Below, piece by piece: positions 54,565 through 64,000 of a stretch of 64,000 nt of DNA. A program made the position numbers and the translations under genes. Source of the stretch: Methylorubrum sp. B1-46 (lineage in GTDB: Bacteria > Pseudomonadota > Alphaproteobacteria > Rhizobiales > Beijerinckiaceae); contig NZ_CP088247.1 of the NCBI RefSeq assembly GCF_021117295.1, forward strand, positions 5,037,001 through 5,101,000, written 5' to 3'. The notes under the pieces were generated by a model. It saw only the letters and a list, made by a program, of their open reading frames with translations. It had not been told where the DNA came from and did not search any database. Numbering within the stretch: position 1 is the stretch's first letter; every line of letters starts with the position of its first letter.

Positions 54565-55643
54565 CGCCGTGCCCCCCGTCCTTGCTGCGCCGGCAGGCTC
54601 GCCAGCGTTTCGATGGCGCTCAGCGGCGGCGGCGCCGGCGCGTCGGTCCGCTCGCCGGCGCGCAGCTTGGCCGAGCGCGCCCGCGGGTTGCGGTCGGTCT
54701 CCGCCTCCGAGGGCAGGACCGGCCCCTTGGTCACGAGCTGGAAGCTCTTGGGGGCCGGCCGCTCGACGCCCGGCAGGTGGCGGGAGGCCTGCGCCGCCCG
54801 TCCGCTGCGGGCGGAGAAGAACTGCTTCACGATGCGGTCTTCCAGCGAATGAAAGGTCACGACGGCGAGCCGGCCGCCGGGCTTGAGCACCCGCTCGGCG
54901 GCGTGGAGGCCGCGCACGAGCTCGCCGAGTTCGTCGTTCACCGCGATCCGCAGGCCTTGGAAGCTGCGGGTCGCCGGGTGAATCGGGGAGCCGGGCTCGG
55001 GCCGCACCACGCCGGCGATGAGCTCGGCGAGCTGGGCCGTCGTCTCGATCGGGGCACGGCGGCGCGCCTCGACGATGGCGCGGGCCACCGCCCGCGAGCG
55101 GCGCTCCTCGCCGAAATGATAGAGGATGTCGGCGAGCGTGCTCTCCTCCTCGCCGTTCACCAGATCGGCCGCGCTCGGACTGTCGCTGCCCATGCGCATG
55201 TCGAGCGGCCCGTCCTGGCGGAACGAGAAGCCGCGATGGGCCTCGTCGAGCTGCATCGAGGACACGCCGATATCGAGCACGACCCAGTCGGCCTGCGCCT
55301 CGCCCTGGCCGGCGATGAGGGTGTCGAGATCCCCGAAGCGGCCCTGCACCAGCCGCAGGCGGCCGGCGGAGGCGTCGACGAGGCCGGCCCCGGCCCGGAT
55401 CGCGCTGGGATCGCGGTCGATAGCGATCACCCGGATCTCGGGCGCGGCCTCAAGGAGCGCGCTCGTGTAGCCGCCCGCGCCGAAGGTGCCGTCCACGGCC
55501 AGACCCGGCCGGTCGAGGGCGAGCGCGGCGAGAACTTCGGCGAGGAGAACGGGAACGTGGCGGGCGGCTTCGGTCGCCGAGGTCTCGGCCCGTGTCCCGG
55601 CCTTCGACGTCCCGGCTCTCGTCGGGCGCGGCGCCCGGCTCAT
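54561..55643 (-). CDS. rsmH: 16S rRNA (cytosine-1402-N4) methyltransferase
   Basis: This 360-residue enzyme transfers methyl from S-adenosylmethionine to N4 of C1402 in 16S rRNA. ATG 55643 was chosen over longer frames because it gives a reasonable leader before [10 protein letters not shown]. The SAM loop is [11 protein letters not shown]. Further motifs are [19 protein letters not shown] and [13 protein letters not shown], all typical. It is the first gene of the dcw run; no mraZ is found before it. Confidence 0.93.
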   Translation of the reverse strand: MSRAPRPTRAGTSKAGTRAETSATEAARHVPVLLAEVLAALALDRPGLAVDGTFGAGGYTSALLEAAPEIRVIAIDRDPSAIRAGAGLVDASAGRLRLVQGRFGDLDTLIAGQGEAQADWVVLDIGVSSMQLDEAHRGFSFRQDGPLDMRMGSDSPSAADLVNGEEESTLADILYHFGEERRSRAVARAIVEARRRAPIETTAQLAELIAGVVRPEPGSPIHPATRSFQGLRIAVNDELGELVRGLHAAERVLKPGGRLAVVTFHSLEDRIVKQFFSARSGRAAQASRHLPGVERPAPKSFQLVTKGPVLPSEAETDRNPRARSAKLRAGERTDAPAPPPLSAIETLASLPAQQGRGARR

Positions 55644-56095
55644 CGGCTCCGCCCCGCGGCGCTCTCGCGGAATCCGGAGAAAGCTCGGGCGCCATCCGGC
55701 CAGGGACGAGTCATGAGAGCCTGCTGAGTGGACGGACCGCCGGGCGGCCCGCTCGGAGGTGGCGACGCCGATCCGCGAACGGCTGCGGCCATAAGCGCGC
55801 CGACCCGCAAGGCAACCTGAGCGAGCGTCGGCCGATCCGGAATAGGGCGTCAACGGGATAGCTCGGGGTAACATGGGCCCTCGAAACGCGTCAACGAGCT
55901 TGACCGTGCAGGCTGCTCTGATCTGACCGCATCAAGGTTAACCGAGCGTCAATGAGGCGGAGGGATTCTCGCGCTCTACCGGTGAGACGAGCGGCCGTTC
56001 ACGCTCCGGCGCCGATCTCGCGCCGGCGCCTTTCGCACGATCCGAGAAGCGCTTCGCCGCGCCGAAAATGGAAAGCACACTTCGGAAAATCGGGT
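55644..56095. other. Gap between rnpB and rsmH, likely dcw promoter region
   Basis: About 450 bases with no mraZ-like frame. On the minus strand, TTGACG hexamers occur near 55953, 55893 and 55855, candidates for -35 elements, but -10 matches are poor. A GGTTAACC palindrome near 55935 resembles a CtrA half site. Confidence 0.4.
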
Positions 56096-56501
<406 letters not shown>

Positions 56502-56595
56502 GGGGCACGGCTTGCGCCGCGGGCGGCGCGGGGTCAAGGCTTGCGGAGCTATTCTATCGGCCGATGGTCGCACATTCGCGATCCGGTGGCCGCCC

Positions 56596-56901
56596 TCAAT
56601 GCGGAACCGCGTCCGCTCGAAAATCCCGGCCCGCATAGAGCACGCGAAGGACTTCGATCTGCTCAGGTGTCGCCCGGTAGACGATCGGGACGCGTCGCTC
56701 CATCGCCCAGGTTCGCAAGCCCACGGAGATGTCGTCGCGCGGCGTTCCCTTTTCGGGAAATTCCGTCAGACCCCTGCATGCCGACTCGATGCGATCGAGA
56801 AAGCCGCTGGCGCGGATCGGGCCGCTCTGTTCCTCGATGTAAGCGTCGATGCTGAACAGGTCGGCCCTTGCGAGTCGGTGGAAGGTCAGTTCACACGCCA
56901 T
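56596..56901 (-). CDS. parE: ParE-family toxin
   Basis: This 101-residue RelE/ParE-superfamily protein probably poisons DNA gyrase when not bound by its antitoxin. The sequence opens with a strand and A-R-A-D-L-F-S-I-D-A-Y-I-E, continues with F-L-D-R-I-E-S-A-C-R-G-L and F-P-E-K-G-T-P-R-D-D, and ends with strands I-V-Y-R-A and V-L-R-V-L-Y-A-G-R-D-F, as in ParE. Its start overlaps the parD gene by eleven bases, the usual antitoxin-first order. It lies between ligA and rnpB. Confidence 0.85.
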   Translation of the reverse strand: MACELTFHRLARADLFSIDAYIEEQSGPIRASGFLDRIESACRGLTEFPEKGTPRDDISVGLRTWAMERRVPIVYRATPEQIEVLRVLYAGRDFRADAVPH

Positions 56902-57166
56902 CCTTGTGGACCTTCAAACGCCCGGCATGATGGGCGCGCAGGTCGGCGAACACCTGATCGGCCGGGATCGGCTGGCCGGGGTCGTCCAGTGCCTCCTGCA
57001 CCTTCCGGCGCAGGACGGCCTCAATGGCTGCCTCTTCGCGTTCCAGCGCCCGTAGGCCGGCACGAACGACCTCGCTGACCGAGGCATAGGTGCCCGAGCG
57101 GATGCGAGCCTCGACCTGCTCCTGCATCTCGCCGAGCGTAACGGTGACGGGCTTGCTGCTTCGCAT
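56891..57166 (-). CDS. parD: ParD-family antitoxin
   Basis: The protein has 91 residues from ATG 57166; upstream starts add a non-conserved leader. The N-terminus is a ribbon-helix-helix domain (K-P-V-T-V-T-L-G-E, then V-E-A-R-I-R-S-G-T-Y-A-S-V-S-E-V-V-R-A-G-L-R) that binds the operator. The C-terminal helix (about 55-85) should wrap the ParE toxin. Autorepression by the ParDE complex is normal for the family. It lies 84 bases downstream of ligA. Confidence 0.85.
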   Translation of the reverse strand: MRSSKPVTVTLGEMQEQVEARIRSGTYASVSEVVRAGLRALEREEAAIEAVLRRKVQEALDDPGQPIPADQVFADLRAHHAGRLKVHKDGV

Positions 57167-57250
57167 TGTGAGTGCCGCTGCTTCGAAGGCGATCGGCTGA
57201 GTGTATGACAAAGTCATCATCGACCCAAGCGACTGCGCTGTGGCGTCACC

Positions 57251-59824
<2,574 letters not shown>

Positions 59825-59826
59825 TC

Positions 59827-60147
59827 ATGGCAGGACGCATCATCACGGCACTGGCGCTCGCCGGCCTCGCGGGGCAGGCCTTCGCCGCCCCCTGCACGCC
59901 GCCGACGCCCCCGCCGGCCGAGGCGCGGCCGGAAAAGCCGAAGCTGCCCGAAAAACCCGCTTGCCTCGACAAGAAGGACGGTTGCCCCGGCTGGGAGGCC
60001 TACAGCTACAACGACGCGATCAAGGCCTACAACGCGCAGGCCCAGGCTTTCCAATCGATTGCAGGGGCTTACGTCCAGAAGCTCAACGCTTACGTCAAGG
60101 CGAGCTCGGACTACGCGCAGTGCGAGGTGAAGGCGCTGCAGCAGTAA
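59827..60147 (+). CDS. Small secreted hypothetical protein
   Basis: The protein has 106 residues from ATG 59827 (AGGA upstream). A signal peptide of about 20 residues ends G-Q-A-F-A, followed by A-P-C and a Pro-rich stretch (T-P-P-P-A-E-A-R-P-E-K-P-K-L-P-E-K-P). The rest is helical with Tyr and Ala (Y-N-D-A-I-K-A-Y-N-A-Q-A-Q-A-F) and has four Cys in the mature part. It should be periplasmic. Function unknown. Confidence 0.7.
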   Translation: MAGRIITALALAGLAGQAFAAPCTPPTPPPAEARPEKPKLPEKPACLDKKDGCPGWEAYSYNDAIKAYNAQAQAFQSIAGAYVQKLNAYVKASSDYAQCEVKALQQ

Positions 60148-60192
60148 CGTCCCGCCTTCGCCGGCATCGGGAATGGTGATAGGCTCAAGCCT

Positions 60193-60747
60193 ATGAGCGT
60201 GCAGCCCAAAATCCGCATGACCGCCGATGAATTCCTGGCTTGGGCCGAGGGCCAGCCAGGACGGCACGAACTCGCCGATGGCGAGGTCTTCTCGATGTCG
60301 CCGGAGCGTGTACGGCATGCGGTGACGAAATTCGCGGCGCAGACGGCCTTGCGCGATGCGATCCGCGCTTGCGGCGTCCCTTGCGAAATGCTGCCGGACG
60401 GTCTGTCCGTTCGGGTCGACGAGCAAACGGTCTTCGAGCCGGATGCTCTCGTCCATTGCGGCGGGCGTATCGATCCCGATGCCACGACGGTCCCCGAACC
60501 GCTCATCGTCGTCGAGGTTCTCTCACCGAGCACGAAGCAGGTCGACACCGGCTTCAAGTTCCAGGGCTACTTCCGCCTGCCGAGCGTGCAGCACTACCTC
60601 ATCCTCGACACAGAACGACGTACGGTGATCCATCACCGCCGCGGCGCAGGCGACCTGATCGAGACCCGCCTCACCTCGTCCGGCGACCTCCACCTCAATC
60701 CACCCGGTCTTACGCTGCCCGTCGCGGCCCTGTTCGCGGAGCCCTGA
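60193..60747 (+). CDS. Uma2-family putative endonuclease
   Basis: This 184-residue protein of the DUF820/Uma2 group has a PD-(D/E)xK nuclease fold. It begins M-T-A-D-E-F-L-A-W, then E-L-A-D-G-E-V-F. The core is F-E-P-D-A-L-V-H-C-G followed by I-V-V-E-V-L-S-P-S-T and a Lys in T-G-F-K-F-Q-G-Y, giving the expected Asp, Glu and Lys. The end H-Y-L-I-L-D-T-E is typical. Biological targets of the family are uncertain; it is abundant in cyanobacteria and many alphaproteobacteria. It is followed by the kinase gene after 75 bases. Confidence 0.82.
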   Translation: MSVQPKIRMTADEFLAWAEGQPGRHELADGEVFSMSPERVRHAVTKFAAQTALRDAIRACGVPCEMLPDGLSVRVDEQTVFEPDALVHCGGRIDPDATTVPEPLIVVEVLSPSTKQVDTGFKFQGYFRLPSVQHYLILDTERRTVIHHRRGAGDLIETRLTSSGDLHLNPPGLTLPVAALFAEP

Positions 60748-60822
60748 GCCGGCCCTTGCTTGACGCTTGTCGAGCAGGGTGCGACAGGCCCGGCCATCCT
60801 TTTCGCGAGATCGGACGGCCCG

Positions 60823-61836
60823 ATGTCCCAATCCCTCGACCTTCTCGTCCTCGGCAACGCCATCGTCGATGTCATCGCCCATGCCGACGAGGACTTCCTC
60901 ACCCAGCAGGGCGTGGCGAAGGGCGCGATGCAGCTCATCGACGAGCCGCGGGCCGAGAACCTCTTCGAGGTGATGGGCCCGGCCACCGTCGTCTCCGGCG
61001 GTTCGGGTGCCAACACCGCCGTCGGCGCGGCCCTACTCGGCGCGAAGACCGGCTTCGTCGGCAAGGTGCACGAGGACGAACTCGGCCGGCTGTTCAGCCA
61101 CGACCTGAAGGCAACCGGCGTGCGCTTCGACGTACCGCCGGCGACCGAAGGACCGGCCACCGCCCGCTGCTTCATCCTGGTGACGCCCGACGGCGAGCGC
61201 ACCATGAACACCTATCTCGGCGCCTGCCAGGGCCTCTCGCCCGACGACGTGGACGAGGCCATCGTGCGCGCGGCCCGCGTCACCTATCTCGAAGGCTATC
61301 TGTGGGATCCGCCCGCCGCCAAGGATGCGTTCCGCAAGGCGGTGAAGGTGGCGCATTCGGCCGGCAATGCCGTGGCGCTGACGCTGTCGGACGCCTTCTG
61401 CGTCGGCCGCTACCGCGAGGAGTTCCTCGAACTCATCCGCAACGGCAGCATCGACATCCTGTTCGCCAATATCGGCGAGCTGCAGAGCCTCTACCAGACC
61501 GATGATCCCGAAGCGGCGGTCGCGGCGTTGCGCGAGGAGCGCGGCGGACAGGGCCACCACCTGCTCGGCCTCGTTACCCGCTCGGCGGACGGCGCGCTCG
61601 TGGTACGTGGCGGCGAGGTGCGGGCGGTGGAGGCCTTCCCGGCACGCGAGGTGATCGACACAACGGGAGCGGGCGACCTGTTCGCGGCGGGCTTCCTGGC
61701 CGGCTACACCCGCGGAATCGACTACGCGACCTCGGCCCGTCTCGGCGCCCTCGCGGCGGCCGAGGTGATCGAGCATATCGGCGCCCGGCCGCAGCGCGAT
61801 CTCATGGCGCTGGCGCGTGAGCACAAGCTCATCTGA
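60823..61836 (+). CDS. PfkB-family carbohydrate/adenosine kinase
   Basis: The protein has 337 residues from ATG 60823; a longer frame is open but lacks homology-like sequence. PfkB motifs are clear: L-V-L-G-N-A-I-V-D-V at the start, G-G-S-G-A-N-T-A-V-G-A-A-L-L-G, and the C-terminal anion hole D-T-T-G-A-G-D-L-F-A-A-G-F with the catalytic Asp. The form resembles alphaproteobacterial proteins annotated as adenosine kinase, so the substrate may be a nucleoside or a sugar. It is convergent with the FKBP gene. Confidence 0.88.
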   Translation: MSQSLDLLVLGNAIVDVIAHADEDFLTQQGVAKGAMQLIDEPRAENLFEVMGPATVVSGGSGANTAVGAALLGAKTGFVGKVHEDELGRLFSHDLKATGVRFDVPPATEGPATARCFILVTPDGERTMNTYLGACQGLSPDDVDEAIVRAARVTYLEGYLWDPPAAKDAFRKAVKVAHSAGNAVALTLSDAFCVGRYREEFLELIRNGSIDILFANIGELQSLYQTDDPEAAVAALREERGGQGHHLLGLVTRSADGALVVRGGEVRAVEAFPAREVIDTTGAGDLFAAGFLAGYTRGIDYATSARLGALAAAEVIEHIGARPQRDLMALAREHKLI

Positions 61837-61854
61837 AGCCGTCGCTGACGAGAT

Positions 61855-61876
61855 CCGGCGCCCGCAGGGGCGCCGG
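61855..61876. terminator. Bidirectional terminator hairpin
   Basis: CCGGCGCCC (61855-61863) pairs perfectly with GGGCGCCGG (61868-61876) around a four-base loop between convergent pfkB-like and FKBP genes. No clear T-run follows. Confidence 0.65.
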
Positions 61877-61890
61877 AGGGATTATCGCGA

Positions 61891-62313
61891 TCAGCGCGAG
61901 CCGATCAGCTCGACGTCGAAGATCAGCGTCGCGTTCGGCGGGATCACGCCGCCGGCGCCGCGGGCACCGTAGCCCAGCTCCGGCGGGATCGTCAGGATGC
62001 GGCGGCCGCCGGCCTTCATCGTGGCGACGCCCTCGTCCCAGCCGCGGATCACCTGGCCGGCGCCGATGGTGAAGGAGAAGGGCTGACCGCGGTCGCGGGA
62101 GGAGTCGAACTTCTTGCCGCGCTTGCCGCCGCCCTCGTCGAGCCAGCCGGTATAGTGGACGGTGACCTGCTGGCCGCTCTTCGGCTCGGGTCCGGTGCCG
62201 ACCACCTCGTCGGTGTAGCTGAGGCCTGAGGGCAGCGTCACGGGCTGGGCGGCGGAAGCGGCACTGGTCATGGCGAGGACGATGGCTCCGGCGATGGGTA
62301 GGATCGAGCGCAT
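61891..62313 (-). CDS. FKBP-type peptidyl-prolyl isomerase, periplasmic
   Basis: The protein has 140 residues from ATG 62313. A signal peptide of about 21 residues ends S-A-A-S-A. The mature part is one FKBP domain: [39 protein letters not shown] and L-I-F-D-V-E-L. The aromatic pocket residues (Tyr, Phe, Trp, Tyr, Phe) are conserved. It assists folding of exported proteins. Confidence 0.93.
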   Translation of the reverse strand: MRSILPIAGAIVLAMTSAASAAQPVTLPSGLSYTDEVVGTGPEPKSGQQVTVHYTGWLDEGGGKRGKKFDSSRDRGQPFSFTIGAGQVIRGWDEGVATMKAGGRRILTIPPELGYGARGAGGVIPPNATLIFDVELIGSR

Positions 62314-62380
62314 GATGAATGTCTCGGCGCGTCGTCGCTGACGACGGGGCACGCGGGTTAGCACGCACCCGGCCGCATGG

Positions 62381-62848
62381 CTAATAGCGGGCGCTCAACG
62401 CCGCACGCTCCGCGGCCGGACAGGTGCCGGCCTGCGGGCCGACGACGAGGTCGCCTTGGCGCGGGTTGTTGAGGGCGAGCGGCCCCGTCTCCTTCCGGCC
62501 GAGGAAACCGCCGCCGAGCTGGTTCTCGAAGAAGCCGTCGCCGAAGCGGATGTAGCAGCGGTCGATGATCGCCACCGTGTCGTAGCTTGCCCGGTAGGCG
62601 GCCTGCTCAGGCAGGGCGCCCGGTCCGCAGGTCAGGGCCACGTCGATGCGGCCGGACTGGTAATAGTTGATTGTCTGCGAGCGGCCCGGCCGCACCGCGA
62701 CCCACGGGCCGCCGTCGCGGCTGACCAGGGCGACGTAGCCCGACTTGTTGATGATCCGGCGGGCGCAGGACGCGTCCGCGGGTGCGATCCCCGCCGCCGT
62801 GACGGCCAAAGCCGCCGCAACTCCGAGTGCCGTGCTCAACCCGCGCAT
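62381..62848 (-). CDS. Secreted hypothetical protein with Cys pairs
   Basis: The protein has 155 residues from ATG 62848, signal peptide to about residue 27 (G-I-A-P-A-D-A). The mature part carries four Cys (S-C-A-R-R, L-T-C-G-P, D-R-C-Y-I, G-T-C-P-A), suitable for two disulphides, with aromatic strand-like runs ([15 protein letters not shown]). It is followed by the FKBP isomerase gene 67 bases away on the same strand, perhaps co-transcribed. I do not recognise a family. Confidence 0.7.
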   Translation of the reverse strand: MRGLSTALGVAAALAVTAAGIAPADASCARRIINKSGYVALVSRDGGPWVAVRPGRSQTINYYQSGRIDVALTCGPGALPEQAAYRASYDTVAIIDRCYIRFGDGFFENQLGGGFLGRKETGPLALNNPRQGDLVVGPQAGTCPAAERAALSARY

Positions 62849-63196
62849 CGATCCCTCCGCTCGCCCGCGCCGGGCTGGAAAAGCACCATCCCGACGGCCA
62901 CGCTTTCGCGACAACCGGGAGCGGGCCAAGGCGTTCCATCGGCCGCCCCGGATGAACCCGGCTTCTTCCTCACTCGTGAAAATCGCATTCAAAACTGGTT
63001 GCCATGGCTTCTTTTAGGCCCATAAAATCAATTCAAAATGCGAGCGGACGCGACCGGGCTCGGCGGCTCGCCGACGCCGTCACGGAGCCGTTCGCGATTC
63101 AAGGGAGTTTCGTCCGATGGGCCGATGGCAGGCATCCAATCGACCGTCCGACTCGCTTCCTGCGTGCAGCCCCGTTGCGTGGGTCGGCTGAGCGCC
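62849..63196. other. Divergent intergenic region
   Basis: About 350 bases between the leftward secreted protein and the rightward CoA-transferase. A less GC-rich part at 62970-63045 contains ATTCAAAA twice (near 62989 and 63033) and is the probable promoter area. No gene found. Confidence 0.4.
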
Positions 63197-64000
63197 ATGA
63201 CGCAGGCTCGGAAGTCCGGTCCGCTGGCCGGCGTGAAGGTGATCGAACTCGCCCACATCATGGCCGGGCCGGTCTGTGGGCTGATGCTCGGCGACATGGG
63301 CGCCGAGGTCATCAAGGTCGAGAAGATCGAGGGCGGCGACGACACCCGCCGCTCGGTCCCTCCGGCCATTGAGGGCGAGAGCGCGGCCTACATGATGATG
63401 AACCGCGGCAAGCGCGGCATCGCCCTCGACCTCAAGAGCGCGGAGGGCAAGACGATCCTGCGCCGCCTGCTCACGGACGCGGACGTGCTCATCGAGAACT
63501 ATCGCGCCGGCACGATGGAGCGCCTCGGCCTCGGCTACGAGATCCTGAGGCAGGAATTTCCGGGATTGGTCTACTGCTCGCTCTCGGGCTTCGGCCGATC
63601 GGGTCCTTACGCCGATCGGGCGGGCTTCGATCTCGTGGCGCAGGGCATGAGCGGGCTGATGAGCATTACCGGCGAGGGACCCGGCCGCCCGCCGATGAAG
63701 TGCGGGCCGCCGGTCACCGACATCACCGCCGGCATTCTGGCGGCGATGGGCGTGCTCGCCGCCCACGTCCGCAAGCTGAAGACCGGCGAGGGCCAGGTGG
63801 TCGATACCTCGTTGTTCGAGGCGGGCATCACCCTCACCTACTGGCAATCGGCCATCGCCATGGCGACCGGCGTCGCGCCGGGGCCCATGGGCTCGGCCCA
63901 TCCGCTGAACGCCCCCTACGAGGCGTTCGAGACGGCCGACGGCTGGATCACGATCGGCGCGGCCAACCAGACCAACTGGCTGCGCCTGCTCGCGGTGCTC
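63197..64000 (+). CDS. CoA-transferase family III (CaiB/BaiF), N-terminal part
   Basis: The frame starts at ATG 63197 and is open for 268 codons to the window edge; full-length members have about 390-410 residues. The opening G-V-K-V-I-E-L-A-H-I-M-A-G-P is the family start. It is followed by D-M-G-A-E-V-I-K-V-E, N-R-G-K-R-G-I-A-L-D-L-K and V-L-I-E-N-Y-R-A-G-T-M-E-R-L-G-L. The catalytic Asp is expected in V-V-D-T-S-L-F-E. Enzymes of the family move CoA between carboxylic acids such as formyl, succinyl or carnitine. The substrate cannot be told from this part. Confidence 0.9.
   Translation, partial: MTQARKSGPLAGVKVIELAHIMAGPVCGLMLGDMGAEVIKVEKIEGGDDTRRSVPPAIEGESAAYMMMNRGKRGIALDLKSAEGKTILRRLLTDADVLIENYRAGTMERLGLGYEILRQEFPGLVYCSLSGFGRSGPYADRAGFDLVAQGMSGLMSITGEGPGRPPMKCGPPVTDITAGILAAMGVLAAHVRKLKTGEGQVVDTSLFEAGITLTYWQSAIAMATGVAPGPMGSAHPLNAPYEAFETADGWITIGAANQTNWLRLLAVL

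Noticed and set aside
55644..56095. mraZ upstream of rsmH
   Set aside because: No frame of about 140-150 codons with an AbrB-like pattern is present; open frames here overlap rnpB or are low complexity.

Overview
The window is uniformly GC-rich, with strong third-position GC in the coding frames. Its gene content is that of an alphaproteobacterium. The evidence is an rsmH-ftsL-ftsI-murE-murF-mraY-murD run directly downstream of rnpB, a fused phaAB-type Mrp antiporter operon, and typical Hyphomicrobiales dispersed palindromic repeats. The overall look suggests Methylobacterium/Methylorubrum, but that is an inference from style, not a database match.

Layout. (1) 1-14 kb is an extracellular polysaccharide locus. 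It holds a deacetylase tail, a GT4 glycosyltransferase, a coiled-coil protein in an AT-rich pocket, a secreted beta-helix protein coupled to a GumC-like chain-length protein, a Wzy-like polymerase, a Wzx-like flippase, a polymerase/beta-helix fusion and a glycosyltransferase-like protein. (2) 14-17.6 kb carries a chemoreceptor with a small downstream partner and a PAS-PAS-HTH regulator. (3) 17.7-23.8 kb is a complete six-gene Mrp/Pha cation/proton antiporter operon whose genes overlap end to end. (4) 24.8-30.3 kb is a second sugar locus: nucleotide-sugar dehydrogenase, SDR epimerase, GDP-fucose synthase, a WecG/TagA-type transferase and a GT4 transferase. (5) 30.5-38.6 kb holds a two-protein nonribosomal peptide synthetase, C-A-T followed by C-T-TE, with a small membrane protein downstream and an unknown protein upstream. 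(6) 38.7-46.4 kb has housekeeping and stress genes: SixA phosphatase, aldo/keto reductase, catalase-like protein, MoxR ATPase, two unknown membrane proteins and a CPA2 antiporter. (7) 46.6-59.7 kb is the dcw cell-wall/division cluster followed by rnpB, a parDE pair and ligA. (8) 59.8-64 kb has a secreted protein, a Uma2 endonuclease-like protein, a PfkB kinase, an FKBP isomerase, a secreted protein and the start of a CoA-transferase.

The strongest candidate for something undescribed is the compact NRPS. It has one adenylation domain, whose ten specificity residues read as glycine, a second module without adenylation, and a thioesterase whose nucleophile position is Cys. Next are a single protein joining a Wzy/ligase-like membrane domain to a periplasmic beta-helix, and a catalase-family protein lacking the distal catalytic His. 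Several dispersed repeat copies are visible, including two exactly where the dcw cluster stops after murD. No tRNA, CRISPR array or complete insertion sequence was seen.
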